46,444 nt of DNA from positions 1 through 46,444 of the forward strand of contig CALWTY010000015.1 in NCBI GenBank assembly GCA_944384585.1. Reading direction: 5' to 3'. A program made the translations under genes and the position numbers. Position 1 is the stretch's first letter, and each line of letters begins with the position of its first letter. Shown in pieces: positions 7,690 through 15,488 of the stretch. The notes under the pieces were generated by a model. It had not been told where the DNA came from and did not search any database. It saw only the letters and a program-made list of their open reading frames with translations. This DNA is from an uncultured Clostridia bacterium (lineage in GTDB: Bacteria > Bacillota > Clostridia > Oscillospirales > CAG-272).

Positions 7690-10187
7690 CGGGATTTTTG
7701 CCGAAGCTGCTTTCGGTCGACCTCTCGACCAACTATCTTGAGGCGGGCGAGACGCTGTATATGACGCTGCGCTGGCAGAACATGGGGGACTGTGCGTATC
7801 CTGCCGAGGGCAAGGTGACGGTCGACCTGATCTTTGACCGCGACCGGCGGCATATGGAGAATCTGACAGACGGCTTCCGAACGGTATGGACTCCCGCACC
7901 GGGGATGTACCGCTGGGAGCCGGGACTGACGGTCGGGACGACGGGAACATGGAAGGTGCCTCAGACCTGGTGCGGTTCTTTCCGGGTCACGGTCGGGCTG
8001 GAGGGGGACGACGGCGAAAAGCTCCCCTTCCTCGGCCGGGAGGGGAAGCCGGTATGGCGCGAGGATCTGACTGATATCGATCTCGGCTGGGGCTGGGGTC
8101 ATACGATGCTGGTGGCGCAGCGACGCCCGGTGCATCTGACATTGGCGGAGGCGTGCAGCCGGCGGGAGCAGCCCTTTGAGGGAGAGACGCTCCGCGTCGG
8201 AGAGCTGCTGCTCGATCCGTCGCAGCCGGCTACGGTCGGACTGGTCGGCGGGGCGCGATGGGCGTCATGTCCGCCGGTCGTGACGGCCTGCCGCACCGAT
8301 ACGCATGAGGTATTCCGCTGCCTGAAGCCCGATCAGCTCCCCCGCTTCGGGGCGGCCGAGCCTTACGAGGGCGGCGTCCGATATCGCATCGAGGGGATCT
8401 TCGGGACGATCCTGCTCGACTTTTCCGAGCGGGAGGGACAGACGCTCCTCTCGGCGGAATGTCTGTCTTCCGGCGACCGCTGCGAGGCGGTGAGTCTCTT
8501 CCTGCCGAGGGTTGCCGTCTTTTCGGAGGAGGGCAGCCTGATCAACTTCTTCTGCGGCGGGCGAAGCGTTCCGATCCGGGAGAATCCCCCCTTCCGCTCC
8601 GTTTTCCGCTATGACGTCTGCAATGCAATGGCGGGGTGGGACAACGGAACGGCGCTGGCCGTGACGGCCGACGATATGGAATCGGTCCTGATCCAGTCGG
8701 TGGAGGAGCTGGGCGGGGTCAGGCAGGGTGTTATCGGCTGCGAGCTGACGCTGCTGATCCCCGCGCTTTCCGACGGCGCGGTCTCCCTGCGGACGCCGAA
8801 GCTCCCGATTATGCTTTGCCGGCTGCCTGAGGGCTCGTGGGAAGCGTTTGCGAAGCTGCTTCGCTCGCGGCTGCCTGAGGGGAAAATGTCTCTTTACGAC
8901 AACACGCTCTTCTATAAAATCAGCGTCGACAAGACGCTGGAGGCAGACGAGAACCGCCCCGAGACCTGCTCAACGCCCCTTCGATTCCCGCAGGTGCGGC
9001 AGATCATCGAAAAGATTTATCATATCACAGGCGGGATGCGGCAGGTGGTATATCTGGTCGGATGGCAGCGGAAGGGGCACGATACCGAGTATCCCTTTCC
9101 GCACCGCTACGGCTTCACCCCGAAGCTCGGCAGCTTTGCCGAATGGGAGGAGTGCCGCGCCTTTGCCAAAGAGCATAACGCGATCCTGTCCTTCCATGAC
9201 AATTTCGACGACGCCTATGTGCCGGAGGAGACTGCGCCGGGGCTGATCGCCACCGACCGGCGCGGAAGACTCTGCAAGGGCTGGCTCTGGGCGGGAGGAA
9301 TGTCCTATATTCTCTCCCCCAAGGCGTACAACCTGTCGGGAGAGATGGCGGCGCGCGTCGAGGAGACGCTCCGGCGCTTCGGCATCGAATTCAGCTACCA
9401 TCTTGACGTGCTGACCTCCGAGGTGAGGCGCTATGACTTTTCTCCCGCTTGCCCCTCCTGCGCCCTTGAGAATGTCGGGTACAAAAAGAAGATCGTCGGG
9501 GAATTTGAGCGCTATGGGGTCGATGTGACGAGCGAGGATCTGACCTTGCCCTTCATCGGCGTGATCGAATATGCCCTGCATACCCGCTATCACTTCGGGG
9601 AGCGCCTCTTCCCGACCGAGAAGGTGATTCCCCTCACAACGATGCTCTTCCACGGAAGGGTGCGCTACGGCATGGGAGCGGTCGGGAAGCGGGAACGGCT
9701 CTATGCCGCTGCCTACGGCGCAACCTGCGGTCTTGACTGCGTCGGGGCATCGCTCGGCAGGGATCAGATCGACTGCCTCTATCTGCACGATATGCCGATG
9801 CAGCTTCTTGCCCGCAGGGAAGTGCTGACCTGCCGGGAGGAGGGGGAGCGGCTGACCGTGTTCTATGAAGGGGACAGCGCCGTCGAGGCGGATTTCGGGA
9901 GCGGGAGCTTCCGCATCATCGCAGACGGCAGAACCGTCACGGAGGACGGGCTGACGATCCTGCCCGCCTTTGACGGAAGCGGGGATACGCTGGTATACAG
10001 CGACCGCGACCGTACCGTCGGGCTGCCCTGCAGCGAGAAGGCCGTCACGGTGTCTTCCCTCGGCTTTGAGGGAGTGATCGGGTGCGGCGAGGCTCTTCCG
10101 CAGGAGGGCATGCTGACGCTGCAGCTGACGGGAGGAGTTCCCGTGAGAGTTTCGACTAAAAGCGACAGGACGAAATTGCGCAGATGA
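7686..10187 (+). CDS. Putative glycoside hydrolase, GH101/GH129-like TIM barrel
   Basis: An 833-aa cytosolic protein. The N-terminal ~140 residues (LRWQNMGDCAYPAEGKVTV) resemble a beta-sandwich module seen beside glycosidases (DUF4832-like). The middle is a beta-supersandwich-like stretch and residues ~430-690 look like a TIM barrel. Two acidic motifs fit the spacing logic of GH101/GH129 endo- or exo-alpha-GalNAcases: YHLDVLTSEVRRYD (candidate nucleophile Asp574) and GVDVTSED (candidate acid/base Glu617). The start at 7686 overlaps the upstream stop (ATGA), with GGAGG 12 nt before it. An alternative ATG at 7674 touches that GGAGG and is unlikely. I cannot assign a family with certainty; DUF5696-type proteins are an alternative. 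Confidence 0.6.
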   Translation: MTGFLPKLLSVDLSTNYLEAGETLYMTLRWQNMGDCAYPAEGKVTVDLIFDRDRRHMENLTDGFRTVWTPAPGMYRWEPGLTVGTTGTWKVPQTWCGSFRVTVGLEGDDGEKLPFLGREGKPVWREDLTDIDLGWGWGHTMLVAQRRPVHLTLAEACSRREQPFEGETLRVGELLLDPSQPATVGLVGGARWASCPPVVTACRTDTHEVFRCLKPDQLPRFGAAEPYEGGVRYRIEGIFGTILLDFSEREGQTLLSAECLSSGDRCEAVSLFLPRVAVFSEEGSLINFFCGGRSVPIRENPPFRSVFRYDVCNAMAGWDNGTALAVTADDMESVLIQSVEELGGVRQGVIGCELTLLIPALSDGAVSLRTPKLPIMLCRLPEGSWEAFAKLLRSRLPEGKMSLYDNTLFYKISVDKTLEADENRPETCSTPLRFPQVRQIIEKIYHITGGMRQVVYLVGWQRKGHDTEYPFPHRYGFTPKLGSFAEWEECRAFAKEHNAILSFHDNFDDAYVPEETAPGLIATDRRGRLCKGWLWAGGMSYILSPKAYNLSGEMAARVEETLRRFGIEFSYHLDVLTSEVRRYDFSPACPSCALENVGYKKKIVGEFERYGVDVTSEDLTLPFIGVIEYALHTRYHFGERLFPTEKVIPLTTMLFHGRVRYGMGAVGKRERLYAAAYGATCGLDCVGASLGRDQIDCLYLHDMPMQLLARREVLTCREEGERLTVFYEGDSAVEADFGSGSFRIIADGRTVTEDGLTILPAFDGSGDTLVYSDRDRTVGLPCSEKAVTVSSLGFEGVIGCGEALPQEGMLTLQLTGGVPVRVSTKSDRTKLRR

Positions 10188-10203
10188 AAAGCAATGCGCT
10201 CCA

Positions 10204-10232
10204 TTGTTTTTTGCCGGTTACTGTTGTATAAT
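10204..10232 (+). promoter_or_regulatory. Promoter of the secreted NPGTSD protein gene
   Basis: TTGTTT (10204-10209), 17 bp, TATAAT (10227-10232), giving a leader of about 70 nt with GGAGGA at 10295-10300. No LacI-type palindrome is seen, unlike the operons on either side. Confidence 0.6.
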
Positions 10233-10307
10233 ATGGACAAGATGCACGACCGATCAACGGATGCACTTGTTCTATTAGAAATATTTATTTAAACGGAGGA
10301 TTTCAAA

Positions 10308-10967
10308 ATGAAAAGAATCTTGGCTCTTGTACTCGCGGCTGTCATGATGACCGCCGTCCTTGCGTTTTCTGCCTCTGCCGCCGATAACCTGCTTGACAAC
10401 ACCAAGTGGGAATGCAAAAACGACTCCGGCAGTCTCGTCCCCGGCGCATCGGGCATCACCGTCGGTGCCGACGGGAAGGTCGAGCTTACCGCGCTTCAGA
10501 CCCAGTGGCTCCATTTGGTTCAGAAGGTTACCGTAAAGGCCGGCACGACCTACAGCCTTGAGATCGTTGCGACCCTGTCCGAGGGCGGCCTCAGAGTCGA
10601 CCATGACGGCGAAGGCTCTGCCAATGAGAACGGCTTTGTCGAGAACCAGCTGAAGTATGAGACCGCAGGCCCCGATTCAACGGCGGTTGATTACGGCAAG
10701 AAGGTTACCTTCAAGCTCGAAATCAAGACCAAGGCGGATCAGACCGAGCTGACCGTCGACCTCAGAAACTGCTGCAGCGCCGCTGCCGATCCGTGGTACT
10801 CCAAGGCTGTCGGCACGATCGACAGCATCACCCTGGTCGAGGCCGGCGGCTCTTCTTCCGGTGAAGACACCAACCCCGGCACTTCCGATGTTCTGGCTTC
10901 CGTTGCGGTGATCGCTTCGGTGGCTGCCGCCGGCGCATTCCTTGCTATCAGAAAAAGACGCGGATAA
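10308..10967 (+). CDS. Secreted protein with carbohydrate-binding-like domain and NPGTSD C-terminal anchor
   Basis: A 219-aa protein. Signal peptide: MKRILALVLAAVMMTAVLA-FSASAA with a likely cut after ASA (residue ~24). The body (about 25-180) is rich in beta-strands and reads like a CBM4/9- or CBM22-type jelly roll (DNLLDNTKWECKN, TALQTQWLHLVQKVTVKAGTTYSLEIVA), but no family is certain. After a Ser/Gly linker the end is NPGTSD, about 18 hydrophobic residues and then RKRRG. That is the layout of a sortase sorting signal, with Ser-Asp in place of the more usual Gly-Asp. The gene has its own promoter and a strong terminator. It could display a glycan-binding domain on the cell wall or membrane. 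A similar tail (NPPTSD) is found at 30232-30957. Confidence 0.7.
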   Translation: MKRILALVLAAVMMTAVLAFSASAADNLLDNTKWECKNDSGSLVPGASGITVGADGKVELTALQTQWLHLVQKVTVKAGTTYSLEIVATLSEGGLRVDHDGEGSANENGFVENQLKYETAGPDSTAVDYGKKVTFKLEIKTKADQTELTVDLRNCCSAAADPWYSKAVGTIDSITLVEAGGSSSGEDTNPGTSDVLASVAVIASVAAAGAFLAIRKRRG

Positions 10968-10998
10968 GCGGATAACGACCTGCTGAAGGCTTGAACCG

Positions 10999-11040
10999 CC
11001 GCCGACCGGTGCGCTTTGCACGGGTCGGCGGAATCTTTTC
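10999..11040 (+). terminator. Rho-independent terminator
   Basis: Stem CCGCCGACC (10999-11007) pairs with GGTCGGCGG (11023-11031) and continues inside through GTGC/GCAC around a 5-nt loop. It is followed by AATCTTTT. It closes the secreted-protein transcript before the LacI promoter. Confidence 0.85.
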
Positions 11041-11058
11041 GCTTGAAGCGTCACACGG

Positions 11059-11087
11059 TTGACAAATGATGTGAAAGGGCTTATAAT
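11059..11087 (+). promoter_or_regulatory. Promoter of the first LacI-family regulator
   Basis: TTGACA (11059-11064), 17 bp, TATAAT (11082-11087). No copy of the GCAAAACGATTTGC operator is present here. A weak inverted motif, CACATTATCGTG, lies about 12 nt downstream of the -10 box. Confidence 0.8.
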
Positions 11088-11132
11088 AATACTCGAACCA
11101 CATTATCGTGATTGCAACGGAGAACGGAAAGA

Positions 11133-12155
11133 ATGTCAAAGAATATTACCATCAAGGATGTTGCAAGGGACGCAAACGTTTCGATCACAACCGCCTCCTT
11201 TGCGCTGAATGACGTCAAGGGTCGGGTCAGCGAGAAGGTGCGGAAACGGGTGCTTGAGAGCGCCGAACGGCTTCAATATACCGTCAACAACAGCGCCCGT
11301 TCCCTCCGTACCAATGACAGCCGTACCGTGATGTTCGTGTTTTCAAAGGAATATCTGATGGAGCGGAACGTCAGCTATATGCTCTCTCTTGCCGGCTGCG
11401 TCGAGTATGCCGACCAGATGGGGAAGGGGATTCTGCTTGAGCTGATAGACGCCGAAATGCCGATGGAGGAGCAGATCCGCCGATTCATGAGCCTGTGGGA
11501 GTCCCGGCGGGTGAACGGGATGATTTTTCAGTGCTATTTTGAGGATGATCGCGATGACGAGCTGTATCGGAGGCTCTACGGCGCGGGCGTGAATCTGGTG
11601 AACCTGTCGAGAATCGGCGCTTCCAGCGACTATCCCTGCGTATATCTGGAGGAATTTCAGATCGTGCGCGACCAGGTGCGCTACGCGGTGAAAAAGGGCT
11701 ACGACAGGATCTATTACTTCTGTAAGCAGCACCGTCAGCCCGGCGTGCGGGAGCGAGGCTTTCTTGACGAGCTGGCGGGGGAAAACGCGCAGGGACGGAT
11801 CCTGCACTACCATTCCCTCAACTGCACCGAGGAGGAGGCTTGGCAGGCGGTGGGGCCGGTCATGGAAGAGGGGAAGCGGATTGCGGTGATCTGCTGGAAC
11901 GATGCCGATGCCATCGTGCTGCTCCGCGTTCTCCGAAAGCGCGGGATCGCAGTCCCGGATCGGATCGGCGTGATGGGCTTTGATAATATCCCGCTGGCGG
12001 AATATGTGACGCCGCGGCTGACGACCGCCTCCCAGCCCTTTGCCGAGATGGCGAAGCGGGCGCTGGAGGTGCTGGACAACGCCGATAAGGCGGTGGTCAG
12101 AGTGCCGGAACGGGTGCTGGTTTCGGGGGAGATCATCGAGCGGGAATCGATGTGA
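11133..12155 (+). CDS. LacI-family transcriptional regulator 1
   Basis: A 340-aa DNA-binding regulator. Residues 4-52 are the LacI helix-turn-helix (ITIKDVARDANVSITTASFALN), followed by the hinge (NNSARSLRTNDSRT) and a periplasmic-binding-protein-like sugar sensor to about residue 335. The ATG at 11133 is used because the conserved HTH begins there; the TTG seven codons upstream has no better ribosome site. It lies immediately upstream of the GH65 operon, whose promoter carries a CpG-centred palindrome. It is therefore the closest candidate for the regulator of that operator, but the second LacI protein at 42260 is an equal alternative on sequence alone. It probably responds to a disaccharide or its breakdown product. 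Confidence 0.9.
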   Translation: MSKNITIKDVARDANVSITTASFALNDVKGRVSEKVRKRVLESAERLQYTVNNSARSLRTNDSRTVMFVFSKEYLMERNVSYMLSLAGCVEYADQMGKGILLELIDAEMPMEEQIRRFMSLWESRRVNGMIFQCYFEDDRDDELYRRLYGAGVNLVNLSRIGASSDYPCVYLEEFQIVRDQVRYAVKKGYDRIYYFCKQHRQPGVRERGFLDELAGENAQGRILHYHSLNCTEEEAWQAVGPVMEEGKRIAVICWNDADAIVLLRVLRKRGIAVPDRIGVMGFDNIPLAEYVTPRLTTASQPFAEMAKRALEVLDNADKAVVRVPERVLVSGEIIERESM

Positions 12156-12236
12156 CCTCCCCGGAGCGTGAGGAACGAGCCGAAGCGGCGGACAAAGCAC
12201 CTCCGTCGGAAAGACGAAGGAAGGCGAGTCAAAGAG

Positions 12237-12272
12237 AGCGGAGGACTCCCGAGGGGGGATTCTCCGCTTTTT
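12237..12272 (+). terminator. Rho-independent terminator after LacI regulator 1
   Basis: AGCGGAG (12237-12243) pairs with CTCCGCT (12262-12268). The inner part GACTCCC...GGGGATT extends the stem partly, and a T5 run follows. Confidence 0.75.
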
Positions 12273-12290
12273 GCGTTTTGTCGTTCCTTC

Positions 12291-12457
12291 CGCTCCGCTG
12301 CCGAGGTCTGTTGCCGCGGCGACGCTGCGGAACAGCCGTCGTCCGTCTGCATGAATTTTTCCCGCGCCGTGAGTCACCCGCTCCGTTGCCGAGGTCTGTT
12401 GCCGCGGCGACGCTGCGGAACAGACGTTGCCTGTCTGTATGAGATTTTCCTGCGCCG
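12291..12457. repeat. Two-copy 88-bp-period direct repeat, each copy with a hairpin
   Basis: Two copies of about 79 bp (12291-12369 and 12379-12457) differ at only a few positions. Each contains CTGTTGCCGC...GCGGAACAG, which folds as a hairpin with one bulged base. They lie in the 530-bp region between LacI regulator 1 and the GH65 operon. Apart from the terminator and the promoter, nothing else is seen in that region. They may be REP/BIME-like elements. Confidence 0.7.
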
Positions 12458-12607
12458 GGCCTCGCCGGCACCGTGCCGCCATCTCTCCGGGCAGCGGCGC
12501 TTTCTGCGGAAATCCGTCACTCCGATCCCTAAACCTTCGGATTTTCGTCAGAACTGTGCGGAGGCAATGCTTTTTTTATATGCCGCGCTCTTTTGCTCCG
12601 CAGGATA

Positions 12608-12663
12608 TTGACAGACGGAAAGAAGAATGATATAATAATCTCATTCAACGCAAAACGATTTGC
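12608..12663 (+). promoter_or_regulatory. Promoter plus LacI-type operator of the GH65 operon
   Basis: TTGACA (12608-12613), 17 bp, TATAAT (12631-12636), then GCAAAACGATTTGC (12650-12663), identical to the copy at 5216. It sits about 7-20 nt after the expected start site, consistent with repression. Confidence 0.85.
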
Positions 12664-12687
12664 ATCCAAAATCACAGAGGAAACGGA

Positions 12688-14823
12688 GTGATACACTTGA
12701 ATCGGAAAATCTCGGACGTAGGGTTTTCCAAGGATAATATCGACCATCTCGGCAATAAATACCTGATCGGCAACGGATATATGGGGATCCGCGGCACGGC
12801 GGAGGAATATACGGCGGAGCTGCATCCCGCGATCAATCTGTCGGGCGTCTACGATCGCGCCCCCGGGAAATGGCGGGAATCGGTCAATGCGCCGAACGGA
12901 TTGTACTGCCTCCTTCATGCCGATGGCGAGCGGCTGGCACTGCCTGAGAAGGAGCCGCGGTTCCACGAGCAGTCGCTTGATCTTGCGGCGGGACTTCACG
13001 GAAGGCGGACGCTTTGGCGGGTCGGGGAGACCGGTGTGACCGTGGAGAGCGAGCGCTTCGCTTCGATGGCGGATCCCCATGCGATCCTGCAGCGCTATGT
13101 CGTCAGCGTCGACCGCGAGGCGGAGCTGACGCTTGACAGCGGCATCGATTCCGAGGTGTGGGATATCAACGGCGGCCATTTTTCCTCGGTCTCCCTTACC
13201 GAGCGGGAGGGGATCTTATCGGCGGAGTGCCGGACGATTGAGCAGGGCATTGTCGTTACGGTTCTGGTCGGGGAAAAAGCGCCTGTTGTCGGGGAAACGG
13301 TCAAAGAGGGCGGAAAACTGCTCAAGCGCTACCGCTTCCGGGCGGAGCCCCTTGTCTCCTATGTCTTCGAGAAGACCGTGACGGTCTGCACATCCCGCGA
13401 CGAGGACGCCGTCGGGCTCCCGACGATGCTCGATTACGAGGAGGCCAAGCGCCGTCATACCGCCTGCTGGGATCGGATCTGGTATCGGTCGGAGGTTCAG
13501 ATCGAGGGAGACGACGAGGCGGAATTGGCGCTCAATTATTCGATCTATCACCTGAACTGTATCGCGCCCCGCAGCGGCGGCGTCCGCTCCATCCCCGCGC
13601 GGGGGCTGTCGGGACAGGTCTATAAGGGCGCGATCTTCTGGGACACCGAGATGTTCATGTTCGACTATTTCCTCTTCACCGATCCCGACGTGGCGAAAAG
13701 ACTGCTCCGCTATCGGATCACGACCCTGCCGGGGGCGATGGAGAAGGCGGCGGAATACGGATGGAGGGGTGCGTTTTACGCCTGGGAGAGCCAGGAGGGC
13801 GGACTGGATGCCTGCACCGACTACAACATTACCGACGTCTTCACGGGACGACCGGTCAGAACCTATTTCCGGGATAAGCAGGTCCACGTTTCGGCGGCGA
13901 TGGTCTATGCGCTGGTGCGCTATCTGGAGGTGACCGGCGACCGCTCGGTGCTGCGCGAGGGCGGCAACCGGATGCTGCTGGAGTGCGCGCGGTTCTATCA
14001 TTCCCTCCTTGTCCGATACGTCGGACGGGATTTCTATGAAATTCACGATGTGGTTGGTCCTGACGAATATCATGAGCGGGTCAACAACAACGCCTACACC
14101 AACCGCATGGCGCGCTTTACGCTGGAGCAGGCGGCTTGCCTGCTTCGCGATGATCCCATCTGCACAGAGGAGGAGCGCCTCGGCTTCCTTGAGGCGGCCA
14201 AGCGCCTGAAGGTGCCGCAGCCCGACCCGGAAACGGGACTGATAGAGCAGTTTGACGGCTACTTCCGCCTGGAGGATGCGTCGGTTGAAACGCTCCGCTC
14301 CCGGCTGATCGATCCGCGGGAATATTGGGGCGGTGCAGACGGCGTGGCCAGCCATACGCAGGTCAATAAGCAGGCTGACGTCGCGGCGATGCTCGGGATG
14401 TTTCCGGAGGATTATCCGACTGACGTGATGGAAAAGAATTGGCTTTACTATGAACCGAGAACCGAACACGGCTCCTCGCTCAGCGCCTGTATGTTCGCGC
14501 TGCTGGCCTGTTATATCGGGCGGCCGGATTACGCCTATCCGCTCTTCATGAAATCGGCACAGCAGGACTATTTGCCGGGCTCGAAGCTCTGGCTGGGGCT
14601 GATCTTTATCGGCGGGACGCACCCTGCCGCCGCGGGAGGCGCCTGGATGGTGGCAAGCCGCGGATTTGCCGGGCTCTCGATCCGGAACGGCTGCCCCGCG
14701 GCGTCGAAGCCGCAGCTTCCCGAAGGCTGGGCGCGGCTGCGCTTCCGCATTCTCTGCCGCGGAAAGAGCTATCTCGTGACGGCGACGGCTGAGAAAACGT
14801 TGATCGAGGAGGAACAGACGTGA
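12688..14823 (+). CDS. GH65 family disaccharide phosphorylase
   Basis: A 711-aa cytosolic inverting phosphorylase that splits an alpha-linked glucose disaccharide with phosphate into beta-glucose 1-phosphate and a sugar. Family motifs are clear: KYLIGNGYMGIRG near the start, KGAIFWDTEMF, DVVGPDEYHERVNNNAYTN with the general-acid Glu460, QVNKQADV, and the phosphate-binding EHGSSLS. The start is GTG at 12688 with AGAGG 7 nt upstream; a TTG at 12697, with GGAG 8 nt before it, would fit equally and remove three residues. It is followed by beta-phosphoglucomutase with a GTGA overlap, the classical GH65 partnership. Maltose, trehalose, kojibiose and nigerose phosphorylases all belong here, and I cannot choose among them by eye. 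Confidence 0.92.
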   Translation: MIHLNRKISDVGFSKDNIDHLGNKYLIGNGYMGIRGTAEEYTAELHPAINLSGVYDRAPGKWRESVNAPNGLYCLLHADGERLALPEKEPRFHEQSLDLAAGLHGRRTLWRVGETGVTVESERFASMADPHAILQRYVVSVDREAELTLDSGIDSEVWDINGGHFSSVSLTEREGILSAECRTIEQGIVVTVLVGEKAPVVGETVKEGGKLLKRYRFRAEPLVSYVFEKTVTVCTSRDEDAVGLPTMLDYEEAKRRHTACWDRIWYRSEVQIEGDDEAELALNYSIYHLNCIAPRSGGVRSIPARGLSGQVYKGAIFWDTEMFMFDYFLFTDPDVAKRLLRYRITTLPGAMEKAAEYGWRGAFYAWESQEGGLDACTDYNITDVFTGRPVRTYFRDKQVHVSAAMVYALVRYLEVTGDRSVLREGGNRMLLECARFYHSLLVRYVGRDFYEIHDVVGPDEYHERVNNNAYTNRMARFTLEQAACLLRDDPICTEEERLGFLEAAKRLKVPQPDPETGLIEQFDGYFRLEDASVETLRSRLIDPREYWGGADGVASHTQVNKQADVAAMLGMFPEDYPTDVMEKNWLYYEPRTEHGSSLSACMFALLACYIGRPDYAYPLFMKSAQQDYLPGSKLWLGLIFIGGTHPAAAGGAWMVASRGFAGLSIRNGCPAASKPQLPEGWARLRFRILCRGKSYLVTATAEKTLIEEEQT

Positions 14824-15488
14824 TCCGGGCGGTGATTTTCGATCTTGACGGTGTGCTGGTCTCGACCGACCGTCTCCACTACCGTGCCTGGAAGCGGCTG
14901 GCGGAGGAGCTTGGGATCAATGATTTCAACGAACGGGATGCGGCGCGCCAGAGAGGAGTCAGCCGCATGGCATCGCTGGAGGTGCTGCTTGAGAAAAGCC
15001 CCGTCCGCTACAGCGAGGCGGAAAAGGAAGAAATGGCGGAGCGCAAAAACCGATGGTATATCGAGCTTCTGCGGGAGCTGGATCAAAGCGCGCTGCTCCC
15101 CGGCGCGGTTGAGACCCTTGCAGCGCTGAATCGACTGGGGATCGCGACCGCCGTTGGCTCTGCCAGCAAAAACGCCGGGCTGATCCTCCAAAAAACAAGG
15201 CTTCTTGATCGGCTTGATGCCGTGGCAAGCGGACTTGATGTGACAAGATCCAAGCCTGATCCGCAGGTCTTTCTCTGCGCGGCGGAGAAGCTGGGGATCG
15301 CGCCCTCCGACTGTCTCGTGGCGGAGGATGCCGTCGCCGGGATTGAGGCGGCCAAAAACGCCGGTATGCGCGCTTTTGCGGTGGGTGATGCCGTCAGGTG
15401 CCGGGAGGCGGATTATCGTGCGGCGGATCTTCAGGGCTTTCTTGTCCTTCTGCCGCAGATTCTGAAGGAGGAAACGAATGAGCGTTGA
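14820..15488 (+). CDS. pgmB: beta-Phosphoglucomutase
   Basis: A 222-aa HAD-superfamily enzyme that converts beta-glucose 1-phosphate, the product of an inverting GH65 phosphorylase, to glucose 6-phosphate for glycolysis. The nucleophile and acid/base aspartates are Asp8 and Asp10 in VIFDLDGVL. GSASKNAGLIL, RSKPDPQVFLCAAEKL and AEDAVAGIEAAKNAGM match the beta-PGM subgroup closely. It starts with GTG overlapping the GH65 stop (GTGA) and its own end overlaps the esterase start by 11 nt, so the genes are coupled. Confidence 0.93.
   Translation: MIRAVIFDLDGVLVSTDRLHYRAWKRLAEELGINDFNERDAARQRGVSRMASLEVLLEKSPVRYSEAEKEEMAERKNRWYIELLRELDQSALLPGAVETLAALNRLGIATAVGSASKNAGLILQKTRLLDRLDAVASGLDVTRSKPDPQVFLCAAEKLGIAPSDCLVAEDAVAGIEAAKNAGMRAFAVGDAVRCREADYRAADLQGFLVLLPQILKEETNER

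Noticed and set aside
4906..7950. A very long open frame on the minus strand opposite the first TIG/beta-helix gene
   Set aside because: It lies antisense to a gene with a clear promoter, AGGAGG site and domain motifs. Its translation has no recognisable domain. Long antisense frames are common in this GC-rich codon usage.
12168..12630. Possible small genes between LacI regulator 1 and GH65
   Set aside because: Frames cross the terminator and the repeated hairpins, on both strands, without ribosome sites or recognisable protein features.
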